Origin: Crotophaga sulcirostris
Lineage: Eukaryota; Chordata; Aves; Cuculiformes; Crotophagidae
Direction of reading: 5' to 3'
NCBI GenBank assembly: GCA_013397455.1
Contig: VYZB01000024.1
Location: forward strand, 1,293,454 to 1,357,453
DNA length: 64,000 bases
Shown: positions 26,278 through 37,877 of the stretch, piece after piece
How the letters are laid out: each line of letters starts with the position of its first letter
Position numbering within the stretch: position 1 is the first letter of the stretch
Made by a program: the position numbers and the translations under genes
The notes under the pieces: generated by a model
What the model was told of the DNA's origin: nothing
The model's input: only the letters and a program-made list of their open reading frames with translations
The model's database searches: none

Positions 26278-26696
26278 GCCAACAAAATTAAGCAGCTATT
26301 TGAATCTGATTTTGTAGGCAGACTGTTGCTTAGATCTCTTAACAAACATAGATGTCTTCGTTGTTAATAGTCTTTTTGTCTGTATGAAATGATATATGTG
26401 AAAAATAAAACAAAAATGTCTCTGATTAAGAGTAAAATCCTTCTGATAGTTTCGGTGATGTAAGGGTATGTTTGATATTAACAACCACCATCTGGGGTGC
26501 TGAATGATGTTTTATTTGAGTACCCTATTATATTATTTCATTAGCTCTGCTAGTATTTTTTTTTATTGTTGGCTGCTGAAAACACACGAGTCTATGAGTT
26601 TTGATAATGACATTTGGCCTCTAAAGGCTGAATCAAAGCAGGTAACATTTTGGGTGCAATACATGCTGAAAGGTCATCTTCTTTTGTTTTGTTTAG

Positions 26697-26791
26697 CCGA
26701 CAAGCCCCAAGTTTGGAAAAGCAGACTCATACGAAAAACTGGAAAAACTAGGGGAGGGGTCCTATGCTACAGTATACAAAGGCAAAAGCAA
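26697..26791 (+). CDS. CDK14: CDK14 coding exon, start of kinase domain with glycine-rich loop (residues 124-154 plus two bases)
   Basis: A 95-nt exon entering in phase 0 and leaving two bases (AA) of a lysine codon completed by the next exon. Translation begins [15 protein letters not shown], completing the Ser/Pro-rich linker, then enters the kinase fold at YEKLEKL. The ATP-binding glycine loop GEGSYATV is encoded at 26751-26774, matching residues 142-149 of human CDK14. Ser134 (KADSYEK) is a position reported as phosphorylated. The GEGSYATV form rather than GEGTYGVV separates the PFTAIRE/PCTAIRE branch from CDK1/2. The acceptor is TTTTGTTTTGTTTAG ending at 26696; the donor at 26792 is a perfect GTAAGT. 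Without this exon the kinase could not bind ATP properly, so it should be constitutive. No substitution from the human residues is evident to me here. Confidence 0.97.
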
Positions 26792-29700
26792 GTAAGTAAT
26801 GGTTTTTTTTTCATTTAACGTTGCATGTAAATGCAGATAAGCAGAAAGTATCAACTGATGTTGTTGCACTTGTACATTGACCCCTATTTATGAAAGTGCT
26901 AGACTGCCATGTGCTCTAGTGAAAAAGGCTGAGAACATATTGCATAGATAACATACTACCTTCACATCAGGACAAGATGAGATCATGTCTTGTTATCCTG
27001 ATGTTTTGCTTGTGCTTTAATGTAGTGCTACTTTCTCAATATCTATACCAAAGTAATTTTTAGGGTAAAAGCAAAATATACTGTCATATACATTTTTCTG
27101 ATATTCTGAGAGCCACACTGAATATATCCAGTAGGTTGGTAGCATTTTGTTTGTCCTTATAAAAAAAACTTGAATAAAATGACACGAAAGGAATTAATAG
27201 AATTTTGGACTACTGTAGTTTGAGTTTGTTTACAGGATTTTATTTACAATCACTGCAACTATTCCACCTCAAAATAATCTACTGTGTACGTCAAATATTT
27301 TTTTCAGTCACTTAATTTTATTTGTTGCAACTTTTTATCCTCAGTGCCCTAAGTGCTTCTGTATTGTGTAAAATAATTTGTTTAATACACTTAAAATATA
27401 TTTCTTGAACTAGTGCTTGAATTGAGAGTAATCTTTTGTCAAGCGGTGTCATGTGCAAGTTCAGGGATATATTCAAGTTTTCATAATCAAATTTTCAATA
27501 ATAATAAAGCAGTTCTGAGAGAGAGGGATTGGGTACACGTAATATATTTTAAAACTTTGCCTACTGAATGATAGATAGGGCAACACTACCATTCTCAGCC
27601 GAGAGAATATCTCAACAGTAATGGGACAGCATAACTGCTGAAACAAGGAAATCTGTGTTAACATTTTCCAGGGTCATTAAGTTAGTTAGGTATTGAAAAT
27701 TCCATTTTTTCACTGAATATTTGTAATAAATCAGAATGAGGAGTGTCTTCATGTCTCAGTAGTTTTGAGACTGATAAGCATAATGACAGCTGATATGAAT
27801 AAAAGCGTATTCTAAATGCAGAAGTATTTATACTTCTGCCACTCCTATATATGTATTGTCTTAAACTGGCAGGTTTCTTCAAGAAGACAAAGTTATGTTG
27901 TACTGTTAATGATTCCGTTATGCATCACCATAAGTTCCAGACATTATACACATGTAAGCTTTTTATTGGGTTCTATGTAATATGAGAAAACGGTATAGAT
28001 TTAAGCTTGCACATTTTACTAAAACCCTTGAGTGAAATCACAGCATGTATCTACTGATATTTATCCTGTATGCCTTGGCTTTCAATAAGGTTGAACTAAG
28101 GCAACAGGGCTACTACATATCCCCTTGATCAGAGGAACAGACTGAAAATTAAAAATAAAGCAAAGCACTTCCCTGAAGCTATTTCATTCAGTGGTGATTT
28201 GTGAATGATCATGAAACATAGATTGGTTAGAAATATTAATTTATTTTAGTAGAGCGGACTGCAGATCTACAAGAAATACTTCAATGATTTTAATGGTAGT
28301 TGAATAATAAATTGAAATTACTGGGCTCTCTGCATTCTTCATTATAAATAACAAGCTGTGGATAAGTAGTGTGAATTAGAATAATTATATGTAACTTTCT
28401 TCTGCTGCTTTGTAACATATTTTGCAAGGTCTTTAAAGTGTATTTTGAAAAAAGGATGTGTAACTAGAGTGTGGATAAGAATGCATATACAGAGACTATT
28501 TCTGGGTTATAGTAATATTCCTACACCAGCTTAATTTTGTTTTGCTTACTTTTTATTTTCCTGCTGAGAACTGAATAATTCCTGTATTACCCAGCACCAT
28601 CCATATTCAGCACCTCCCGTCCAGATTTCTGTTTCTTGAACTACAGAAGCAGTTGAATTAGTTCACAGCAGTAGGAGGTTGTTCTTTAAGAGCAGGGGGA
28701 ATGCTACAGGGCTATCTGCTCTTTCATAAGTTGTTGGCTTGGGTAGTGTAGTCCTGTTACCTCTTCTGTCCTCATGGGAAACTGAGGAATATCTGGCCTA
28801 GGTGGTATTCACAAAAAAGAAAGAGCATCACTGCTACTACACACTCTTGGGGAAGACAGATGGATGGGGAGGGATGCATGGGTGGACCAACACTGTCTCT
28901 GGCCATTCCATGAGGGTCCTTTGCTGGTGCTTTTCTGGCACATTGGCTCTGACTATTTATAGCTTTATCTAAATTGATACAGGAATAGATACAGAATTGT
29001 TTTTCTTGCACCTCATGTAGTTATGTAGGATGAGACTGATATGCATCACTGTGTTTGCTTGCCTGCAGGCTCAGAGGGAACAAAAATGAGATAAACGGGT
29101 CAAAAGAGGGCTGTTTGGTTTGATGTGTGACCTGTTTGACTGCTGAAGGGTTAAACCCTTGTGGCATACTGCAGAACATAGACATGACGTGTATTTGGAA
29201 AAGCTGGTAATATTTGCACAACAAGTGCCTTTTGGTCAAAATCTTTGAGAATCCCTAATTTTCAAATTAAATCTAATGCTTGCCTTTCTCATTTGGTCAA
29301 AATGTTTCTGAGATGTCCCTACCTGTAGCTAAGGATGGAGAATTTAAGGTCAGATCGAGCTGTTCTGAATGATGCTTCGTACTCAGAATAATTTACTTTA
29401 ATATTTATCATCAGCTGCATGTGGCAAGTAGTGGGGGTTGGGATTTTTTGTAACACATTTCCTGAGATACATTTCAGCTTTTGAAATTCTTTCCCCTGCT
29501 GATCATAATGATGGAATAAAAAATTCATGATCTTAGCCTACTATTCAAAAGACTAAAAGATACGTACCTGCCTCCAAAGACATAAATTCAGCCATTCCTT
29601 TCTCAAAATTTAAAGTAATGTGTACAGTAACCTGCTTTCAGGGAAAGCCTGTCTTTTTACAACTTGGAGCAGGGTCAGTGGTACCAAGCCCTTGCCTTCT

Positions 29701-32354
29701 TATCAAACCCATTGCTTTTCTGTCTATTTGAGTATTTGTGGCAGTATCCCAGGAAAGTGAAATGGATTAATTCCTCTTACTGGATGATGGATTCCTCTTT
29801 TTGTAGTCTCATAAAAATGATTCCCTGGAGTGAGGAAGCAGCAGAGCGAAAGGGACTGTTATCGAGGAAGGTGAAGCAGTATTCTCTTAGGCTGGACTTC
29901 TTTGTTTATTGCAGAAACAGCCAAACCGCCATTCGTTCCTGGCTGCTGGTTGCATCAATAGGCAAATCTATTTGATTTCACGTGTTGCACATCAGGCATG
30001 CATAATGAAACTCATCTTGACATGTTCATTTTCTACTTTCATTCAGGTTAGATTCTCATGTTACTTTGTTGTGTAAAACCCCAAGAGGCTGCTTACTGCA
30101 TGAAAGTCAGATCACTTTGAAGTAATTTCTGGGTTTTTTTAAATGTAAAATTTTGGAGAAGCAGGCCTAGGAATTTACTGATAATGCTGTAGAAAATGAT
30201 GCAAGTCCCATTGACTAATTCTGTGAACATTTGCTGTGCAGTGGGTGCAAGGCAATAGCAGCCTTGTGAATTCCTGTATCATTTCATTTTGCAGCTGAAC
30301 TGAAGAAGTGCCGTCTGTCTGTATCGACATGTGTATCTTTCTGCTACCATTGAACTTCCCTTCTTGATTATGAATTTACCTGAATGTACAACAATGGGAT
30401 CTGGCTTCATCTGTGGCACATAAATGAGAATCTGGAGATGAAGCTCGTGACAGTACAAGGGAGCTGCTGCCAACCAGAGCTCCTTGCACAGCAGTGTGGA
30501 GGCCTTGCATACTCGCACTGGGAACTCTGCATATTGCACTTAAGGGAAAAACCTGTGCTTTTGGCAATGCTACAAGTTGGCATGGTTTCCATCCTGTCCT
30601 CCCACTGTGTTCAATTGCCCTTCAAGGCAAAGAATTAAAAAAGATTACTTCGGTTAAAGTGATGTGATCTGTGACTGCTGCTTGCACAGCATGTGTCTGT
30701 TTTGAGAGGCAAGCCAGTGGTATCTCCACTGCTTCTGCACTGCTGTCATCTCTTATCTCCTTCTTGCTTGTCCATATGATTTTTAGTTTACCTTTACATT
30801 GTTTTGACATCTTTACTAAGTTTCATGTTCTCAAAGTATTGCAAAAATGTGTAGAATTTGTATCTGAGAACTGAATCAACACATTTTTGCCTAGTTTTCC
30901 TACCACAAAATTACATCATTTCAATTTATCCCTAACAAAATCCTTGTCCTGATAAATTCTGGTCCCTATCCCTTTTAACTATTAATATGAGAAATGGGTA
31001 GAACATGTAGCAGAGCACAGTAGAAGCTGATGCTGTTGACAAGAGCTTGAAGGCTGCAGAGGTGCAGGGCATTCCTTCAGTCAGTCCTTCTCCCATTTCT
31101 ATTTGAAATCTGAATTTTTTGTGTTCAAGGCAATTCTGACATGTACGCAAAGATGAAAGGTATCTTTTCAGGAAGCCAGGGCATTTTCCCTTTATGTCCA
31201 TCAAAGGCAGTACCTTTTACTATTCACCTGAAAATCAATAGCAGGTTTGAGGTACAGAGTGCAGATATTAGAGAGGAATCATTCTCAAGAAGACAGGTAA
31301 AATGCTCTGCACCAGCTGCAGTTTCCATGCCGTTTTATTCTTGGGGCAGCAGGGAATATTTGAATCATCAGTGACAACTACCTGTATTTTTTGTTGGCAT
31401 GATGTATTGTAGTATGTGTTATGAATATATAGCTGGCCATCGTATTTCGCATTTATGTTTGTGGATGTGTGCTCACAAAAAAAAAGGATGTCTTAAGCAG
31501 TTTGATTTTTATATTTATGATGCTAAAATCTTCTCTGAGGATGACTGACAGGGATGATTTCTTCAACTTGTCATGAAACTTCGCTGACTCTTTCATTGTC
31601 TTTTCTAGCGTTTTGTGTGCAAGTGCCATAGACTTCAGTTGGGCTGAAGAACTTGCCTTGACTTTGTCTGTCATGCTGTTGCTTTTTATTCATTCTCCTA
31701 GGTTTATTCCATGCCCATGTGAGGTGTTGTGTTCACACACTTCCTGGTACGTTTCACGTGCAACAGGACAGTTCACACACAATGTTCACTTCATGTTTTG
31801 CCTTGTTTATTTAGACTGAATATTTCAAAACTGCTCAGGTTCATGTTCCCTTAGTGACCTAAACTTTCTCAAACCTTTCTTTTATTCCTTGCAAACTGTA
31901 TGAAAACAGTGTTCATCTGCAAATGAAAGTCTTTTCATCTGAGGATACCAGATGGCTGTAAAAGGAATATATATTCATGGATTCTGAAAAGGCACTTTAT
32001 GGTTACCTCCTAGAGCTTCCCAATTTTTATTCTTGTTTTTTTTCCCCCTCATTCTTTTAAACTGGTGTGCTTAACTTTTTTTTGTAGGCTGCTTTTTACC
32101 CTACATTTTAAAGTCATGACATGTTGTTTATAGATTTTGTAAATAGATGCTTTTAAAAAATTCTCTAGCAGTCTAAATCTTTAATAAAAACAACAGCTTC
32201 AAGTTGAACTAGGTGCAAACCTACCGATTACTAGATGAACTAATGGTAACTAGGTGATGACCTACGATGCCAAATAGTGGAAAGAATTATTAAAGTAGTG
32301 TAAATACTAAAATAAGTTACTGAAATTCTAACTAGAGGGTGAATCGTTGACTGT
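26792..32354 (+). other. CDK14: CDK14 intron (non-coding), first part
   Basis: Unique AT-rich intronic sequence following the donor at 26792. I see no exon, RNA gene or interspersed repeat. Short antisense open frames (for example around 30932-31204 and 31453-31674) carry no recognisable domain and no splice context. Confidence 0.72.
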
Positions 32355-32556
32355 AAATTCTTCACTGAAAGGGTGATTGGCCATTGGAATGCACTGCCTG
32401 GGGAAGTGGTGGAGTCGTCCCTGGAGGTGTTTAAGAGGAGATTGAATGAGACACTTAGTGCCATGGTTTAGATGATGGATTGGTGTTAGTGTTGGGTTAT
32501 AGGTTGGACTCGATGATCTCAAAGGTCCTTTCTAACCCTGTGATACTGTGATACTT
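32355..32556 (+). mobile_element. CR1 LINE 3'-end fragment, GATACTGT-octamer subfamily
   Basis: A 0.2-kb CR1 tail in sense orientation. It covers the last codons of ORF2 (TTCTTCACTGAAAGGGTGAT, then the AATGCACTGCCTGGGGAAGTGGT region) and the 3' untranslated region with GTGTTGGGTTATAGGTTGG and GATGATCTCAAAGGTCC. The terminal repeat reads TGTGATAC twice rather than the usual ATTCTGTG. It is very similar to the copy at 49885-50107 (by eye about 20-odd differences over 200 bases plus a 3-base indel), so the two belong to one subfamily. It is 5'-truncated and non-coding. Confidence 0.93.
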
Positions 32557-32938
32557 ACTGAGTGAATTTCTCCGTGTTTAGAGGAAATATTGGGAGATTT
32601 TTTCCTCTATAGTTGTGTATATAAAGATAACATTATACTGGATATGCTGTGCTTCAGCCTGCAAAGCGGTTTACAAAGGTGACTTAGGATCATTATCTTT
32701 TGTGTCGGGGGTGAAACTGAGAGAAGAAAATCTGTTATATTGCTTACCCAGGATTTCACAGGAAAATGTCGCAGAAAAATAGGATAGTATGTAGTTATGT
32801 TGGATACAAAAACTAGAAGTTATTTTCCAGTTATTCATTGACCAACATCTCTCAGAAGATCCCTTGTGACTGTCAGTGTGCAGAATTGTAAGAGACCACT
32901 TTGCTTATAAGTAATACCATTATATTTTATTTCGAATT

Positions 32939-32976
32939 ATCTTTATATGAAAATCAAATCTTTATATGAACATCAG
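32939..32976. repeat. 19-bp tandem duplication
   Basis: Two adjacent 19-base units beginning ATCTTTATATGAA differ at two positions. This is a small local duplication, with no function inferred. Confidence 0.75.
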
Positions 32977-35900
32977 AGGGGCCTGAAGAGATGCGAGGTG
33001 TGTGGAGGTTGGACCGGTGCTGTGCATCGCTCTCCCTGCTGCCACTTCCAGGTGATTTGCTTCCAACAAGCATGCGTCAAGCCCCTGTGCTTAGATGAGC
33101 AGCTGTATTAGTTAGAACTGAATGATGCAGGCTGAGAGGCAGGGACGAGGGACCTGCAGATAAATGCTGTGGCACTGCTCACCTGCTCCTGTTCCAGTGA
33201 GGGTGCCACATTTTTTGTATGAGACTGCCTCCTGTGAAGAGCAGGATCCCTGAGTTCCAGTGACAATGCTAATTAATAATTTAAATCCTTCATCTCTTTC
33301 AAAACTTTTTGATCTTCTGTTTTTCAGCCCAAATAAATGTCAGCATTATGAAGTATCTTTAATTAACTGACTTCTTCTGAAACAAGGTAGTTTTTGTTTA
33401 GAATGGAAGCTAAAAGATGGTGGGAGTCAAAAAGAGAGATTGAGGGGCCCAGTTAGTCTCTTTGAGTATTTGCACCATAGGGCTTAAGCAGTACTGTAAG
33501 TGGTTATTGTAAACTACAAACGTGAGACTTTTTCAGTAAGAGAAATATGTTATACTCTGTGTTTCCGCTGAACTGTCTTTTATAATAATGATTAAAAGAA
33601 GCGTTTCCCTCAGTGTGGAATTAGTTACTCGTTGATTGAATAATCAGAGGTGACTAAACCTACAGTGAATTTGCCTCTGTCAGATTTCTTCAAAGCAAAA
33701 TTCTGGCAGAGCCTGCTTTCATTAGGCCACCATGGCCTGTTTGGGGTTTTAGATATCTGTTTTTGACATTAATATCACTATTGAGTAGAACTAAATAGAT
33801 ATTCTCAGGGTCTGATGATCAAATTTTGAGATTTTCACGTAAATGAATACTTAACAAATAAGGGTTACTTTTCTTCCTAAAAATAAGATTCTTGAAATGC
33901 TTATCACAAATAAGAGCATTGTCCTGATACCATGTACTGATTTTTGTTTGCAGAAGTGTTCCTAAGCTTAGCCCTTGCTCGAGTTACGAACTCGGTCTCA
34001 ACTCCAGCCAGTGGTAATACTCTGTATTAAGTAAACAGATTGAAATCAGAGTGGCAGATTTTGTGTTAATTGACACTTTAAAATGTATTATATTTAGAAC
34101 ATTTATTGCACCTAAATATAACTGAAGAACTTGTGAAAATAGCTATTGTACTCTTTTGTTCTCCATGTGGCATCATCAGCAGTATTCCCACTGAAACCAA
34201 TTAAGTAATCAGTTACTTATATTCATCAGTATTATATGTTCTTAATGATGTATTAAAGCATTAAAAAATTTCTAATCTTCTCTACTTTCTCATAAATTGT
34301 CATTTTCTATAAATGTATTTATTTTAGTAATGCTGATATATGCTATTTTACAAAAAGCAGAATGACGCATTATATTCATATTTTTTGTAATATCTGGCTT
34401 GTTTGTATTTCTTGTAATATACAGGCTTTTACTATATGCCACATAATTTGGACTCATTTTCCTTTTGCCTACATTGCATATAAATTCAGAAATTTATTAG
34501 AAAAGGTTATGTAACATTGAAATGCTGAATTTCCATAAACTGGAAAACTGTCTATCACCTGCTGCTGATTTGCCTAGAGTAAAGTAGCTTTCTGTGATAA
34601 TTAGAGAGGCTTCAGAATTTCTGTCCTTTCTCTGAAAATTTTTGGATGACAGAGAGAAAGAGAGAGCAAGTTAGTTTAGGAAGGAGGATGGCTAGGAATT
34701 TTATAATCAGTATTTGCCTTAATAGAAACTGAGACAGTTGACAGAATGGACATAAAATGATAAGTGAAATCCTTGACCCAGTTAAGTGTATTGTTTTCAG
34801 AAGCCATGAAATTATTTACTTTAGACAATGAGAGGTGGTTTAATGAATCCTGCGTACTAAAAGGGGCAGCATCATTGCCATTTCACTGTCTAACAGGCTG
34901 TCTACTTGCCAGTTTTTCTACCTGTATTTGAAAATAATGAAAAGACTGAGCATGTTTTGAAAGTTGTGGAAAACAAATGCAAAATAATATCTTGGAGGAA
35001 TTCTGCTAACCTTATCTAATCACTATTGAAGACTGAAAAGACAAGTTCTGATAGACTGCAGAGATAATTTTCTCCAGGTCTTTCTTTTTCAATGTTATTT
35101 CTAAGGAAATTGCCACATTATTTTGGCACATCATCACAAGATTCAGGACGTAATTTTATGACATAGCTGGCTTGATGCCATGGCTCATTGCTTCTCAAGA
35201 AGTGGTCTCAGTTCTCGTATCTTTGCTAGTGGTTTTTGCTTTTAAAATGTGAAAAATTCTTTTACCATTTTTAAAAATATGTCTGGAAGGGGCCAGTTTT
35301 CTCCTATTTAAGCTCCCTAAGCAGTCTCGCTGTATCGTCTAGCAGGAATGACAACAAATACAAGACAGTGGCAGGGGGTATGTGGCAGGGATTGCAGGAA
35401 CAAGACTGTACTCTAAGGTGTTCCTTGGCTCATCTCCACAGCATCATCTAACTGCATCCTGAGATTGCATCAGTGGGAGAGTAGTTGACGGATGTGAATG
35501 TACACATCTGCCTTTTTTTCGTTAATGATACTTCGTCAGTTCTCACGTCTCCTATGAGATTTATGCATACTTGTTTATATAAAATGAGCTGGAGGAAAAA
35601 AAGGCTTTAATGACTGGGTAGTAAATGAGAATAAGGAGGCTGATTTATTCTGGAAGTTGTAGATTAATATATTGGAGATAAATAATACTAAAGGGGAGAA
35701 TGAAGTCCCAAAGTAGCTCTACTTGAAATTAGTTCAATCACTTCCATAGCGTTAAAAGTTGCCATGATTTTTATCAAGATGATAACAGGTACCAAATATA
35801 AAATGACAATGATAACTAAATAGCACAGCCCACCTACAGAGTTTAACTGTGACTTCTTTGAAACGAGTTCCATACTATTACTGTTTGTGTTATTTATTAC

Positions 35901-36130
35901 TCTTAATCAATCAATGGAATGTAAAACTTTGGATCTAAAAGTCCATAATTACACAATGCTGTGGGTGATTTGCCTGTCTCTCTGGCAAGAGACTCCACAT
36001 CCCTGTTTCGTTAATATCTTGTTGATCTCCTTTTTTCCTTCTCTGCATTGCCTTCTCTGAATACAGCATCTGTCCTGTTCTTGATCTGCAGAATGATCTT
36101 GCTTTTCATATTTAAATTCCTCCTGCACAG

Positions 36131-36153
36131 TTATTTCACTGATTGTGAAATAA
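36131..36153. repeat. perfect inverted repeat, 9-bp arms
   Basis: TTATTTCAC is followed by a five-base spacer and its exact reverse complement GTGAAATAA. It can form a small AT-rich hairpin in the pre-mRNA. Chance occurrence is plausible in this composition. Confidence 0.6.
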
Positions 36154-36887
36154 TCAAGCTATCCACCTATCTTATTTTTTTATATGTGTGCGATAGGTAG
36201 GATTGTGTATCGATGGAGGAATTGAAAACTACACAAACATATGAACTTCAGATCTGTCATCAGTCTTTCTGCTTCTGCTTTTATCATGGTTTATTCTCCT
36301 GTCTGTGCCTGACACATGAAGTTACTTGGGGCAAGGCGTATCTTTTTATGATGCCAGAAATCCTGTTCAAATCAAAACAAAAATATGTGTAAGGCAGTTA
36401 TAAGGAGAAATACAGATAATCCAGTAGGGTTAAAATAATAATAATAATTATCTTTCAACAGTGACTAGTGGCCTGAGACTTGAACTGGTGCCTGTCTGAA
36501 GTACTATGAATAGTTGGAAGGTGGTCAGAAAACCATCTTTTCATATCCAGGATTTCTTAAGTATCTCAGAGTCATTACACAATGCTGTGTATAGGGCTAA
36601 TGAGATTCTGGCAATTGTGAAAGAAGAATAATCAGAAGAAACAAAACAGTAGTCATGCTGTCACTGAAGTCATCTAACTGCAATAATTAAAAGCCTGAGG
36701 GAGAAGTTGAATTCCAATGTGGTAGTTGTCCATATCATCTTACTTACAAAAATGAATACATTTTCTGTGGCGCAGTACAATAGGGAATTGTCTCCATGTC
36801 TGCATGAGTGTAAATGCTCCAATGCTTCCTTGGACTTTGTGGCTGTAAAGGCTACTTTTGCTTTTATGGAAAAATATTGCAATAATA

Positions 36888-36888
36888 N
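36888..36888. other. ambiguous base (N) in the assembly
   Basis: A single N interrupts an AT-only stretch (aataatanta) and lies 13 bases before a run of seven G. It marks an unresolved or low-quality base rather than a scaffold gap. Open frames crossing it are not meaningful. Confidence 0.95.
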
Positions 36889-37797
36889 TATAATTATAAT
36901 GGGGGGGCGGGCTGTATTATGCCTTTTCAGTAATCTGCCTTCACTGTTGCTTGTCATACCTGGGGAATCTGTTAAAGTTTCAGACTATGAATTTGTTCTT
37001 GAGGAGGGTAATTAATATCAATTTTTCTTTCATTCACTTTTTGTGAGCTTTAATTTGGATAAACTGAACCAACGGCTTGGATTTTTTTTACAAGACCTTG
37101 AATGTAATTCATGCGTGGTGAAACTTTTAATGCTAGATATGAAACCAACCAAATAGATTTGAAACTAGGGGGATCTGTTGGAAAGATTTACCCCTTGGAG
37201 CACAGAATATATTTCACTTTATAAATGAGAGTCATTGTCATCTAAAACCAGTGTACACCTTGTAGCCAAACATATACCTTAGGAACAATCCTGCCTTAAT
37301 GAGAAACGGTCAGAATAACCCAAGAAATATTTCCATTTCAAACTTCCATGGCTTTTCAAGGTTGATAATTATGGGTATGATGCAGTGGGAAGGAGACAAT
37401 CAATATAAATATGGATATATTGCAGGTGGGGTGATTAATGAAAATTACTTGCCTTTTTCTTTGAACAATTTGATTGAATAAGGAGCAGAAACTTTAAAAC
37501 TATATTTTACAACGTGATACTTCTTAACAAAGCTTCAGTTTAGTGATGTGGTAGAAAGGAAACAGACTGACTCAGAAAACTGAGATAATTTCTTGGATTG
37601 CATTTGAGTGTGAAAATATGAAGTTGACATTATGGAAGCTATGAAGTGTTTCTTACAGTGCTATAAATGAATCACTGTCATTGAGAGGAAGAAATTGAAT
37701 AAGTACATGATGGGAAACAAGTTCTATTACGAGAAATACTGGTTTTGCTTTAATTTTGTTTTTTATTTCTTCTTCCCCTCCCCTCATTCCCTTTCAG

Positions 37798-37877
37798 GGT
37801 AAATGGAAAGCTGGTGGCATTGAAAGTAATTCGATTACAAGAAGAGGAGGGAACCCCATTTACTGCTATCAGGGAAG
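37798..37877 (+). CDS. CDK14: CDK14 coding exon, catalytic lysine and PFTAIRE helix (residues 155-181 plus one base)
   Basis: An 80-nt exon that enters in phase 2, its first G completing Lys155, and leaves in phase 1 with the first base of the next codon. Translation is VNGKLVALKVIRLQ followed by EEEGTPFTAIRE. The ATP-anchoring beta-3 lysine (VALK, Lys164 by human numbering) is at 37823-37825. The alpha-C helix signature PFTAIRE, which names the family and contacts the cyclin (cyclin Y for CDK14), is at 37856-37876; its last residue is the glutamate that pairs with the lysine. PFTAIRE rather than PSTAIRE or PCTAIRE identifies CDK14 or its paralogue CDK15, and the upstream exons settle it as CDK14. 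The acceptor is a long C/T tract ending in CAG (37795-37797). The donor at 37878, GTATGC, is weaker than the other two. The next exon, expected to start with the rest of an Ala codon, was not found in the remaining 26 kb. Confidence 0.97.

Larger units (their letters stand above)
22778..26696 (+). other. CDK14: CDK14 intron (non-coding), last part before the glycine-loop exon
   Basis: AT-rich unique sequence. It contains a GC-richer patch of unknown origin (about 23960-24420) with an 11-bp tandem duplication (ATCCAGTTGGA, 24012-24033), a 15-T run (24902-24916) and a short AAAAT repeat (about 26256-26277). It ends in a T-rich acceptor tract at 26680-26696. Confidence 0.75.
32557..37797 (+). 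other. CDK14: CDK14 intron (non-coding), last part before the PFTAIRE exon
   Basis: Unique AT-rich sequence. It contains a 19-bp imperfect tandem duplication (32939-32976), a GC-richer unassigned patch near 32980-33200, a 9-bp-arm hairpin (36131-36153), a short AAT repeat (about 36433-36450), and one ambiguous base next to a G run (36888-36911). It ends in a long polypyrimidine tract at 37758-37797. Confidence 0.72.
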
